Position numbers and translations under genes: made by a program. A stretch of DNA of 17,267 nt from an uncultured Gemmatimonadota bacterium (GTDB lineage: Bacteria; Gemmatimonadota; Gemmatimonadetes; Gemmatimonadales; GWC2-71-9). The notes under the pieces are model-generated. The model did no database searches. It was not told the DNA's origin and saw only the letters and a list, made by a program, of their open reading frames with translations. Within the stretch, counting starts at the first letter, position 1; every line of letters begins with the position of its first letter. Positions 1-7,090 of the stretch are shown here, piece by piece. The stretch spans positions 1 through 17,267 of the forward strand of contig CAJVYZ010000003.1 in assembly GCA_913009915.1 (NCBI GenBank). The letters run 5' to 3'.

Positions 1-2298
1 CGCCTCGGCACCGAAGAACCCCGCCCGTACCTGCCGAGCCATGTCGTCCAGCGTCACGCCCAGCGACCGGGCCCGTGGTTTCAACTCGAGCTGCACCTCG
101 CGTTTGCCCTGGATTTGGTCGTTGCGTACGTCGAACACTCCGGCGTAGCGCCGGAGGCTGGCCTCGATGCCGGTGACGACGGTGTTCAGCGTGGTGTTGT
201 CCGGATGGGAGATCTCCACCTGAACCGGGGCTCCCAGGTTGATTACCTGGGAGCTGAAGCTCAGCGTGCGTGCCCCGGGAATTTCGCCGGCCTGCTGGCG
301 CCATGCCTGCTCGAACTCCACCGCGCTCAGTTTCCGGTCTTCGGGCTCGAGCAGCCGGAAGGTCACTTCGGCGATGTTGGATTCGATGAACGTCGGCCCG
401 GCGCCGATGCCCGGTCCACCGGCCATGGAAGGTCGGCGGCCGACGCTCAAGTAGACCGCCCTTACCAACGAGGGGTGATCGTCCGGTAGGTCCGCCTGGA
501 ACGTGGCCGCCACCGCCCTACCCGTTTGCTCCAGGTATTCAGCCAGCTGGCGAGTTCGTGTGGCTGGTGTCCCGGGCGGCATCTCGAGCTGGGCGATCAC
601 CTGGTCGCCTTCGATCCGCGGCAGGAAGCTGAACCCGATGTATCGGCCCGCCAGGACCCCGGCGGTGATAAGAAGGAGCGACGCCGCGCCGGCGATCACC
701 ACCCAGTAGTGGTGGACGGCATATGTCACGCTGCGGGTAAGCGGGCCGTCGATGAACTGCTGCAACCGTCGTTGCACGTAGTCCTGGGCTCGCTGGAAGA
801 ACCCCAGCCACGCGGGCAGCCGAGCGTGGGCGTGCTCGGGCAGGTGCGAGAGATGGTGGGGGAGGATGAACAACGACTCCACCAACGAGAACAGCAATAC
901 CGCAATCACAATGAGCGGGATGTTCATGAGGAACTTGCCGATAGCCCCCGGAACGAACAGCAGCGGCGTGAACGCCACCACGGTCGTGAGCACCGCAAAG
1001 GTCACCGGCACCGCAATCCGTTGCGCGCCGTTGACGGCCGCCTCCAGGGGACCGGTCCCGCGTTCTCGCTCGGCGTAGATGTTTTCGCCGATGACGATGG
1101 CGTCGTCTACCACGATGCCGATCGCCAGAATGAAGCCGAACAGCGACAGCATGTTGATGGATACGCCGAGCGAGGGCATGACGGCGAACGTTGCCACGAA
1201 CGACAGTCCGATGCCGACAGCCACCCAGAACGCCAGTCGCAGATCGAGGAACAGGGACAGTGCCACCAGCACCAACATCAGGCCGATCAGCCCGTTCCTG
1301 GTCAGCAGGTCGATACGGCTCCGCAGATTGTCGGCCTCATTGGCCCAGATGGCGACTTTGATTCCCCTGGGCAACGACGGCTCGAGTTGCTCGGCCAGGT
1401 AGTGTTCCACTACGTCCACGATCTTGAGGACCTGCTCGTCGGCTGTGCGGAACACTCGGACGAACGCGGCCGGCTGGCCGTCGTACAGTGACAGCAGGTC
1501 GGCGTCCTCGAAGCCATCCCGTATGGTGGCGACCTGGTCCAGCCTGAGCTCGGCCCCGCTGCGCGTACCGCGCACGATGATCTCGGCAAAATCCTTGGCC
1601 GTGTAGTTCTGGCCCTCGATGCGGACGAGGATCTCCTCGTCGCGGGTGTCGACCCTGCCGCCCGGGAGATCGAGACTGGCTGCCCGAACCGCCCGAGCGA
1701 CGTCGTCCAGCCGTAAGCCGTAAGCCCGCATGGCGTCGAGCGATACCTCGATCGAAATCTCATAGGCTCTGACGGCGTCGGTCTGCACGAAGGAGATTTC
1801 CGGCATGGTGGCCAGATCGTCCTGCACCCGGTTGGCCAGCTCCTTGAGAGAGCGCTCCGAGACCTGGCCGTACAGCGCTATCTCGATGACCCTGGTCCGG
1901 TTGGAGACCTCAGACACCTCCGGTTCTTCGGCGTCGACCGGGAAACTCACGATCCGGTCCACCTCGGCCTTGATCTCGTCGAGGGCGCGGGCCTTGTCTT
2001 GGCCCGTGTTGAGTTCGGCGATCACCACCCCGACGCCCTCGCTGGCCGTGGATGTCAGGCGCCGAATGCCCTCGACCGATTCGATCCGCTCTTCGACCCG
2101 TTGGATGATTCCCTCTTCGATCTCTTCGGGCGAGGCGCCGGGATAGAGGACCTGAACCTGTATGGCGTCGAGATCGAACTCGGGGAACACTTCCTGCACG
2201 ATGTTGGGAAGACTGAAAAGACCCGCCGCCAGCAACAGGACCAACAGCAGGTTTGCCGCGACTCCGTGCTTGGCCATCCAGGCTATCGCGCTCTTCAT
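1..2298 (-). CDS. RND efflux permease (HAE1/AcrB-like), C-terminus cut off by the window edge
   Basis: Inner-membrane proton-driven pump subunit of a tripartite efflux system. The reading frame is open from an ATG at 2298 to base 1, giving 766 residues; family members usually exceed 1000, so the last periplasmic and membrane portion lies outside. Seen: an N-terminal membrane helix (about residues 12-30) followed by PNIVQEVFPEFD and YPGASPEEIEE, which are typical porter-domain openings; a run of membrane helices from about 332; and the proton-relay motif GIVVDDAIVIGEN with adjacent Asp398 and Asp399. A second porter half is present near the edge (ISHPDNTTLNT; RQVRAGFFGAEA). The start overlaps the adaptor stop codon as ATGA, so translation is probably coupled. 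The substrate cannot be told from sequence. The fragment is intact with no internal stop, so I read it as a partial gene, not a broken one. Confidence 0.95.
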   Translation of the reverse strand, partial: MKSAIAWMAKHGVAANLLLVLLLAAGLFSLPNIVQEVFPEFDLDAIQVQVLYPGASPEEIEEGIIQRVEERIESVEGIRRLTSTASEGVGVVIAELNTGQDKARALDEIKAEVDRIVSFPVDAEEPEVSEVSNRTRVIEIALYGQVSERSLKELANRVQDDLATMPEISFVQTDAVRAYEISIEVSLDAMRAYGLRLDDVARAVRAASLDLPGGRVDTRDEEILVRIEGQNYTAKDFAEIIVRGTRSGAELRLDQVATIRDGFEDADLLSLYDGQPAAFVRVFRTADEQVLKIVDVVEHYLAEQLEPSLPRGIKVAIWANEADNLRSRIDLLTRNGLIGLMLVLVALSLFLDLRLAFWVAVGIGLSFVATFAVMPSLGVSINMLSLFGFILAIGIVVDDAIVIGENIYAERERGTGPLEAAVNGAQRIAVPVTFAVLTTVVAFTPLLFVPGAIGKFLMNIPLIVIAVLLFSLVESLFILPHHLSHLPEHAHARLPAWLGFFQRAQDYVQRRLQQFIDGPLTRSVTYAVHHYWVVIAGAASLLLITAGVLAGRYIGFSFLPRIEGDQVIAQLEMPPGTPATRTRQLAEYLEQTGRAVAATFQADLPDDHPSLVRAVYLSVGRRPSMAGGPGIGAGPTFIESNIAEVTFRLLEPEDRKLSAVEFEQAWRQQAGEIPGARTLSFSSQVINLGAPVQVEISHPDNTTLNTVVTGIEASLRRYAGVFDVRNDQIQGKREVQLELKPRARSLGVTLDDMARQVRAGFFGAEA

Positions 2299-3524
2299 GA
2301 CGAGGGGTCCTCCGCCACGCGGATGGTCATGCTGTCGGTCACCACGGCGAGCGGACTGATCACCACCAACGCTCCGTCCGCCAGCCCGGCCAGGAGATAC
2401 ACCTGGCCGTCCACTTCCTGAATGAACTCGGCCGGGACGATACGCAGCAGGGTGTCGGACTCGATGGTCCACAGCACGTCGCCGTCACGGTAGGTCGCTT
2501 GCGGGAGGACGATGTAGTGATCCAGCGAGACTCCCTGAATGCTCACGTCCACGTAGGTACCCAGAAGGAGCGGTGGTCTGGTACCAGCCGAATCGGTGAC
2601 GAACGGGTCCGGGACCCGTACCACTACATCCACGGTTCGGGTTTCCGCGTTGAGTGCCCCCTCGGCGCGGTCGACATAGCCCGCCCACTGATAGTGCCGG
2701 CCACCAAAGGTGATGCTTACGCTCGCCGGAATGGCGGTCACCGCGTTGCCCGCCCGCGCGTCCCACAAGCCGTCCACCAACGCAGCCTCTTCATCGGTGA
2801 GCGGCACGACGATTTCGACTTCGTCAGTAGTGTAGATGGTGGCGATTCCCTGGCCGGGCGCCACGTACTGACCGATGTCCACGCTCTCCGACCTGACCAC
2901 GCCGTCGAACGGCGCGCTGAGTCGGGTGCGCCTGAGCGACAGCTTGGCGTCTTCCAGCCGGGCTAGTGCTCGCCGCAACGAAGCCCGGGCCGCTTCGAGT
3001 TGCGGTTCGCGGAAGATGAGACTGCCGAGCTCGGTAGAGTCGATGGCCAACTCGATCCCCTCACGCTCACGAAGTCGCTGGTACTCTTCCCGAGCCAGGG
3101 TGACTTCTTCTTCCGCCTGGAGGACTTCCACGCGCCGCTGAGCCACCTCGGCCGAGGCAATCTCGACCGCGTTGTCGTAGTCGGCCGGCTCTACCCTGAG
3201 GAGCACCTCGCCGGCATCAAAGCGGCCGCCCGACACTAGAGCGGGGGAGACCCACTCGACCCTGCCGCCCACCTGCGAGGCCAGCACCACCTCGCTCCGA
3301 GGACGGACCGTGCCGTTGCCTCTGACCTGAATACGGCCCTGCCGGGCATCGACGGCTACCGTAGCTACCAGTGGGGGAAGCCGAAGTGGTTCCTGTATGG
3401 CCGGTCGCGGCCGGAGAACGATCAACAGCACCATGCCGATCACGCCCGCCAGCAGGATGACGATCCCCTTCATCCGCGAGCTGAGGCGGCCGAAAGCATG
3501 AAGGGCCTTCTTGAATGGGTTCAT
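2295..3524 (-). CDS. RND efflux periplasmic adaptor (membrane fusion protein)
   Basis: 409 residues. This protein bridges the inner-membrane pump and the outer-membrane channel. Seen: a basic N-terminus and one hydrophobic segment (about 19-38) that anchors it in the inner membrane; a first half-lipoyl segment (VLASQVGGRVEWVSP); a charged helical hairpin with coiled-coil character (about 115-205, rich in Glu/Arg/Ala); the returning lipoyl half (TRLSAPFDGVVRSESVDIGQYV); then beta-barrel and membrane-proximal domains. This is the usual order for HlyD/AcrA-type adaptors, and the length is normal. It starts with an ATG overlapping the outer-membrane factor stop (ATGA) and ends in an ATGA overlap with the permease. 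It is anchored by a helix instead of a lipidated cysteine. The family is certain; the transported compound is unknown. Confidence 0.93.
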   Translation of the reverse strand: MNPFKKALHAFGRLSSRMKGIVILLAGVIGMVLLIVLRPRPAIQEPLRLPPLVATVAVDARQGRIQVRGNGTVRPRSEVVLASQVGGRVEWVSPALVSGGRFDAGEVLLRVEPADYDNAVEIASAEVAQRRVEVLQAEEEVTLAREEYQRLREREGIELAIDSTELGSLIFREPQLEAARASLRRALARLEDAKLSLRRTRLSAPFDGVVRSESVDIGQYVAPGQGIATIYTTDEVEIVVPLTDEEAALVDGLWDARAGNAVTAIPASVSITFGGRHYQWAGYVDRAEGALNAETRTVDVVVRVPDPFVTDSAGTRPPLLLGTYVDVSIQGVSLDHYIVLPQATYRDGDVLWTIESDTLLRIVPAEFIQEVDGQVYLLAGLADGALVVISPLAVVTDSMTIRVAEDPSS

Positions 3525-5077
3525 TGCCCAGCGTCCCCGTTGGTTCCGTTCACGTCGGATTCATGGAGGTCGTCGTCGGGGTTCTCGACCGGCACCAGGT
3601 CGTCGCCCAGCCGGCGATACTGTTGCAGTAGTGTCTCGCTCATGTCGTCGTCCACTACCCAGGCTCCGCCCAGGGCACGGTGCACGCCCAAGCGTGCTTC
3701 AGCCAGGGCTCGCTCGGCCGAGGAGAGATTGGTCTCGACGGCCACCAGGTTGCTCCGGGCGTCGAGGTACTCGATGTACCGGCCGACACCGCGCTCCAGC
3801 GAACGAAGCTGAAAATCGACGGATCCCTGCGCGGAGGTCCGCTGCCGCTGGAGGAAGTCGTAGCGTTCTTTCTGGTTCCCCAGGTTCTGCAGGCTGGTTT
3901 CCACTTCGCTGTACGCGGTCAGCACCGTCCGCACGTAGGCCGCGGCGCGTTGTTGGAACAGCGCCTCGGAGGCACTGGCGTTGGCCCGAAGACGGCCGCC
4001 CTGGAGGAGCGGCGCCGTGAGGCCGCCCAGGAGGTTCAGGAAATACTGATCCACCCGGAACAGGTTCGACACCGACGAGGACTGGAGCCCCGCGCTGGCG
4101 TTCAGCCGGATGGCGGGATACAGCTCCGCCTTGCGGGCGCCGATGCGGAAGCGGGCAGCTTCCATCCGGCGCCAAGCGGCCATGACGTCGGGTCGCTCCT
4201 CTAGTAGTGCCGCCGGGAGTTGGGCCGGTACCGGATCGAGCACGATGGCCGGTGATTCCTCTCCGTCCCCGACCGCCAGGAGCTGGTCCAGGCTGCCGGC
4301 GTAGCGGCCCAACAGCACGGCCAGCCGCCCCTCCGCGTCCGCCAGCTGGCTCTCCAGCACCGGCAAACCGGCCTGGGTGTTCCGGTAGAGTGAGCGGAAG
4401 GTGTACAGCTCGAACGACGAGGTGAGCCCACGGAAGTATCTCTTGTCGGTCAGGTCAGCCCGGTCGGCCAGCAGGTCGACGTTCAGCCCGGTGAGCGCCA
4501 CCCGCCGCCTCAAGTCCACGATCTCCAGGTAGGTGGAGATCGTCGCCGAGATCACCGCTAGGCGGGCCGTGCGGTAATCGGATTCGGTTGCCAGAAAGTC
4601 GCTGACGGCGGCCTTGGTGTCGTTGTTGGCCCGGCCCCAGAAGTCGATTTCATACGACAGCCCCAAGGACGCGCTGTAGGTCGTGAAGTCGAACCGGTTG
4701 ATCGGCAGGCCGCCGAACTCGCCACCGAGGCCGACGTTGGCCGGGCTGGTGCTGTGCGTGGCGTCCGCCGTGGCGCTAACCGAGGGAACCAGGTCGGCCC
4801 GGGCGATGCGATAGCGCTGCCGCACCTCCTCCACCCGGGCCACCGCCTCCCGCAGGTCGAGGTTGGCGGCCAGGGCCGTGTCCACCAGGCGGTCCATCAC
4901 CGGATCGTTGAACACCGTCCACCACTGTTGGGGCTGGTAGCTGCCGCTGTCGGGCGCCGACTGGTACTCGTCAGGGATGTCGGCCACCACCACAGGCTGG
5001 GCCTGTTTGGGGGCGAACGAGCAGCCCGCCAGGATGGAGAGCGTGAGGCCGGCCGCGACTGATTCGCGCCGCATCAT
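3521..5077 (-). CDS. Outer-membrane efflux lipoprotein, NodT/TolC family
   Basis: 518 residues. Trimeric outer-membrane exit duct of the efflux system. Seen: a short signal sequence ending in a lipobox, LAGC at residues 16-19, so Cys19 should be lipidated; the NodT-type opening with QWWTVFNDPVMDRLVDTAL; two repeated long helical OEP regions, each beginning with an LxLREAVARVEE-like or ERPDVMAAWRRMEAA segment; and FWGRANND and APLLQGGRLRA motifs typical of the family. The tail (about 470-518) is acidic and probably disordered. It begins ATGATG, overlapping the TetR stop; a GGGAGAGG ribosome-binding site lies just upstream, which supports this start. Its presence is the clearest sign that the host has an outer membrane. 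Confidence 0.94.
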   Translation of the reverse strand: MMRRESVAAGLTLSILAGCSFAPKQAQPVVVADIPDEYQSAPDSGSYQPQQWWTVFNDPVMDRLVDTALAANLDLREAVARVEEVRQRYRIARADLVPSVSATADATHSTSPANVGLGGEFGGLPINRFDFTTYSASLGLSYEIDFWGRANNDTKAAVSDFLATESDYRTARLAVISATISTYLEIVDLRRRVALTGLNVDLLADRADLTDKRYFRGLTSSFELYTFRSLYRNTQAGLPVLESQLADAEGRLAVLLGRYAGSLDQLLAVGDGEESPAIVLDPVPAQLPAALLEERPDVMAAWRRMEAARFRIGARKAELYPAIRLNASAGLQSSSVSNLFRVDQYFLNLLGGLTAPLLQGGRLRANASASEALFQQRAAAYVRTVLTAYSEVETSLQNLGNQKERYDFLQRQRTSAQGSVDFQLRSLERGVGRYIEYLDARSNLVAVETNLSSAERALAEARLGVHRALGGAWVVDDDMSETLLQQYRRLGDDLVPVENPDDDLHESDVNGTNGDAGQ

Positions 5078-5730
5078 GTCGCCTCTCCCTTCAGGGCCAA
5101 CCCGTGGTACAGCACTTCGAACACGTGCTGCTTCCGGGCTTCAATGAAAGCGTCGAAGTCAGTGGCCGCCAACGGGTTCATGACCTTGACCGTGGGTGCT
5201 ATCAGGAAGAAGAAGGCACACGACGAAATGATGGTGAGCATTGTCTGCCTGGGGCACACGGGACGGATTTCCCCGGTTTCCACGGCTTTTCGAATGGCCT
5301 GTTGCATCTTCTGTTGCGGCGATCCCTTGGTGGCGAACGCCTTGGCCAGGTGCTCGCCGAGCAACGACCCACCCGCGAGGTTCTCGTTCATCATCAGCCG
5401 CGCCATGTCCTGGTGCTCACGTACGTAGTCGATATACCGGTCGATGAAGTCCCGCAGGTTCTCGCCGAACGTGCCGTCGAGCTGCAGCGATTCGCTGAAC
5501 GAGTTGACGTACTGCTGAAACAGATGGGCAAAGACCGCTTGGTAGAGTTGCTGCTTGGTGCGGAAGTAGTAGTGCAGCAGCGCCCGGTTGATGCCGGCGC
5601 GATCGGCGATGTCCTGCATCCGAGCGCCATCGCGCCCCTTGCTGGCGAAGACCGTCAGGGCGGCCTCGAAGATCCGCTGCTCGGTTTCCTGCGGTTCGGA
5701 CTTGGTGGTCGGCTCAGGCATGGTTGTCAT
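5074..5730 (-). CDS. TetR/AcrR-family transcriptional repressor of the efflux operon
   Basis: 218 residues. Seen: an N-terminal TetR DNA-binding domain at about residues 18-64, with the helix-turn-helix core IADRAGINRALLHYYFRTKQQLY; then an all-helical ligand and dimerisation domain. It is the first gene of the run and overlaps the outer-membrane factor by ATGA, so it should be co-transcribed with the pump genes; by family analogy it would repress them and itself until an effector binds. A near-perfect inverted repeat lies 5 bases before the start. There is no clear ribosome-binding site before the ATG at 5730, nor before the alternative ATG at 5721, so the exact start is uncertain by three codons. 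The effector is unknown. Confidence 0.92.
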   Translation of the reverse strand: MTTMPEPTTKSEPQETEQRIFEAALTVFASKGRDGARMQDIADRAGINRALLHYYFRTKQQLYQAVFAHLFQQYVNSFSESLQLDGTFGENLRDFIDRYIDYVREHQDMARLMMNENLAGGSLLGEHLAKAFATKGSPQQKMQQAIRKAVETGEIRPVCPRQTMLTIISSCAFFFLIAPTVKVMNPLAATDFDAFIEARKQHVFEVLYHGLALKGEAT

Positions 5731-5927
5731 TTTAGTTTAACAATTATGTCAAAACATAGCGCAACCTCGTTCCCGGCTCAAGCGGCACCCCATACCATGG
5801 TCTCAACTCATTATGAATGAATAACTTAACCAGACGGGAGACTGTCTGGCTTTGCCGGCAGCTTGACCACGCTGCGCAATTTGGTGTACATCGCAGGGGG
5901 CCCTGTTCACCCTCGCCGAGGAACCTC
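5731..5927. other. Divergent intergenic region between the efflux operon and the Crp/Fnr gene
   Basis: This 197-base region should carry the promoters of both flanking units. It holds the candidate TetR operator at its left end, a perfect 6-8-6 inverted repeat (CCAGAC at 5830-5835, GTCTGG at 5844-5849), and a weak -35-like TTGACC at 5863 with a poor -10 (TGTACA at 5885). The reading frame of the Crp/Fnr gene is open back to an ATG at 5817. That extension (37 residues) is unlike the family and has no ribosome-binding site, so I treat it as non-coding. Confidence 0.55.
5736..5753. promoter_or_regulatory. Candidate TetR operator (7-4-7 inverted repeat)
   Basis: TTTAACA, four bases, then TGTCAAA; six of seven positions pair. 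It stands in an AT-rich island within GC-rich DNA, immediately upstream of the TetR start, where an autoregulating TetR protein would bind. Read on the minus strand it includes TTGACA, but no -10 box lies at the right distance upstream of the gene, so I do not call a promoter. Operator identity is inference from position and symmetry. Confidence 0.5.
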
Positions 5928-6611
5928 ATGCCGACCACCGATCGCGACGAGCAGCTTTTGCTGGAAGCCTTTCCTTTCCTGGGGCGGGCACCTCAGGAGG
6001 TCCGTCGCCAGTTGCGGGACAACAGTAGCCGGGTGTCGCTTCCGACGGGAACTACCATATGCCGGGAAGGGAACCAGTGCGCCCACATGGCCCTCCTTCT
6101 GTCCGGATCGGTCCGGGTCTACAAGATCGGCGAATCAGGCCGGGAGATCACTCTGTATCGTCTGGGGCCGGGCCAGAGCTGCATCCTGACAGCCTCGTGC
6201 ATCGTGAACGACATCGCTTTCCCGGCGCACGCGGTGGTTGAGGGGGACGTCGAGGCCCTGGTGGTACCGGCTCCGGTGTTTCAGGGCTGGGTCTCGCGCC
6301 ACGACGTGTGGCGCAAATACGTCTTCGCCCTGGCGTCCCAGCGTCTGGCCAACGTCATCATGCTGATCGAGGAGGTGGCTTTCGGCAGGATGGACAAGCG
6401 TCTGGCGGACTATCTGTCGGAGGCGGCCGCGGCCGCGCCGGGAGACCCCCCGGTACTCAAGACCACCCACGAGGCCATCGCCGCCGACCTAGGCAGCTCT
6501 CGGGAAGTGGTAAGCCGCCTTCTCAAGGACCTCGAGGTGCGCGGCGCCATCAAGCTGGCACGTGGGACCATCACCGTGCTGCAACCCCTGGGCGCGCCGC
6601 CTTCGAATTGA
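5928..6611 (+). CDS. Crp/Fnr-family transcriptional regulator with a cysteine pair in the sensor domain
   Basis: 227 residues from the chosen ATG, which has GAGGAA four bases upstream and matches the normal family start (LLEAFPFLGRAP). Seen: a cyclic-nucleotide-binding-like beta barrel (about 15-120, with REGNQCAHMALLLSGSVRVYK); a dimerisation helix (about 125-160); and a winged helix-turn-helix (about 178-215) with TTHEAIAADLGSSREVVSRLL. The recognition helix carries the E-x-x-S-R pattern of Fnr-type proteins. There is no N-terminal Fnr Fe-S cysteine cluster. Instead, Cys84 and Cys91 sit in GQSCILTASCIVND, with further cysteines at 45 and 51. These could form a redox- or persulfide-sensitive pair; that is inference. 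It lies upstream of the DUF2892 gene on the same strand and may control it. Confidence 0.88.
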   Translation: MPTTDRDEQLLLEAFPFLGRAPQEVRRQLRDNSSRVSLPTGTTICREGNQCAHMALLLSGSVRVYKIGESGREITLYRLGPGQSCILTASCIVNDIAFPAHAVVEGDVEALVVPAPVFQGWVSRHDVWRKYVFALASQRLANVIMLIEEVAFGRMDKRLADYLSEAAAAAPGDPPVLKTTHEAIAADLGSSREVVSRLLKDLEVRGAIKLARGTITVLQPLGAPPSN

Positions 6612-6624
6612 GGCCTGCTCCTTG

Positions 6625-6637
6625 GTGACTTAGTCAC
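6625..6637. promoter_or_regulatory. Perfect inverted repeat GTGACTTAGTCAC, candidate Crp/Fnr operator
   Basis: A perfect 6-1-6 palindrome, 14 bases after the regulator stop codon and 81 bases before the DUF2892 start. The GTGA/TCAC half-sites resemble those of the Crp superfamily, but the spacing between them is one base shorter than the classical TGTGA-N6-TCACA. A -10-like TAGGAT at 6665-6670 lies downstream, which would place this site near position -45. The assignment is inference. Confidence 0.4.
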
Positions 6638-6667
6638 AGACCTCACTCCCACTGGTCCCTACCTTAG

Positions 6668-6684
6668 GATCGTCACCCACGATC
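6668..6684. promoter_or_regulatory. Perfect 6-5-6 inverted repeat upstream of the DUF2892 gene
   Basis: GATCGT, five bases (CACCC), then ACGATC. It overlaps the -10-like TAGGAT, so a protein bound here could block transcription; as RNA it would be an 8-pair hairpin in the leader if the flanking A-U and G-U pairs are counted. It ends 19 bases before the ribosome-binding site. Function unknown. Confidence 0.35.
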
Positions 6685-6717
6685 TTGGTATCAGTGCATT
6701 CCTGGAGGAGAGGTTCA

Positions 6718-6921
6718 ATGCAGAAAAACATGGGGACCATCGACCGGACGATCCGGATTCTCCTGGCCGTCGCCGTGGCGCTCCTGTGGTGGAGCGGTCA
6801 GATCAGCGGCACCTTGGCCATCGTCCTGGGCGTGTTTGCCGGCGTCTTCGTGCTGACGAGTATGGTGAGCTTCTGCCCGCTGTACGCGCCGTTTGGTCTG
6901 TCGACCTGCAAGCGCAACTAG
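6718..6921 (+). CDS. Small membrane protein, DUF2892 (YgaP-like transmembrane domain)
   Basis: 67 residues. The start at 6718 is supported by a GGAGGAGAGG ribosome-binding site 4 bases upstream; an upstream TTG is in frame but has no such site. Seen: the family opening NMGTIDRTIRILLAVAVALL; two hydrophobic helices (about 11-26 and 31-51); and the conserved end SFCPLYAPFGLSTC with Cys53 and Cys64. In other bacteria this domain occurs alone or fused to a rhodanese, as in E. coli YgaP, and is linked to sulfur or persulfide handling. No rhodanese domain is present here. The pairing with a cysteine-bearing Crp/Fnr regulator suggests a common redox or sulfur role, which is inference. Confidence 0.88.
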   Translation: MQKNMGTIDRTIRILLAVAVALLWWSGQISGTLAIVLGVFAGVFVLTSMVSFCPLYAPFGLSTCKRN

Positions 6922-6934
6922 TCGACCCCCTTAC

Positions 6935-6971
6935 GGGCCCGGCGTGTAGCTGCTCCGGGTCCATAGATTTT
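6935..6971 (+). terminator. Probable rho-independent terminator after the DUF2892 gene
   Basis: GGGCCCGG at 6935-6942 can pair with CCGGGTCC at 6955-6962 (eight pairs, one G-U), with a 12-base loop. The stem is followed closely by ATAGATTTT. It begins 13 bases after the stop codon. The loop is long and the T run short, so it may be a modest terminator. Confidence 0.55.
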
Positions 6972-7032
6972 CCCACCCCGCCAGGCTGCCGCCTCGGCGA
7001 AATTTCCCCCCGACCTCGAAAGAGGTTATTCA

Positions 7033-7066
7033 CGGATGGCGGTCAGCTGCCCTGACCGCGCATCCG
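7033..7066. terminator. Strong hairpin between convergent operons (end of the hyp genes)
   Basis: CGGATG plus GCGGTCA (7033-7045) pairs with TGACCGC (7053-7059) and CATCCG (7061-7066): 13 pairs with a single bulged G at 7060 and a 7-base loop. It lies 24 bases past the hypE stop on the minus strand. No long T run follows on that side (TGAATAACC); on the plus side GTGTTCTTTCC follows. It could end transcription from both directions or protect the 3' end of the hydrogenase mRNA. A smaller hairpin with a GAAA loop lies at 7013-7026. Confidence 0.55.
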
Positions 7067-7090
7067 GTGTTCTTTCCTGGAATTCGAGCT

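Noticed and set aside
526..1491. Long plus-strand open frame of 321 codons opposite the RND permease
   Set aside because: It is the antisense of a well-supported gene, with the biased, repetitive Gln/Glu/His/Arg composition typical of shadow frames in GC-rich DNA.
5863..5879. TTGACCACGCTGCGCAA as an Fnr box before the Crp/Fnr gene
   Set aside because: The outer TTG...CAA symmetry is there, but total length is 17 with a 7-base centre, whereas an Fnr site is TTGAT-N4-ATCAA.
5817..5927. 37-residue N-terminal extension of the Crp/Fnr regulator
   Set aside because: No ribosome-binding site at 5817, no resemblance to the family, and a good site precedes the ATG at 5928.
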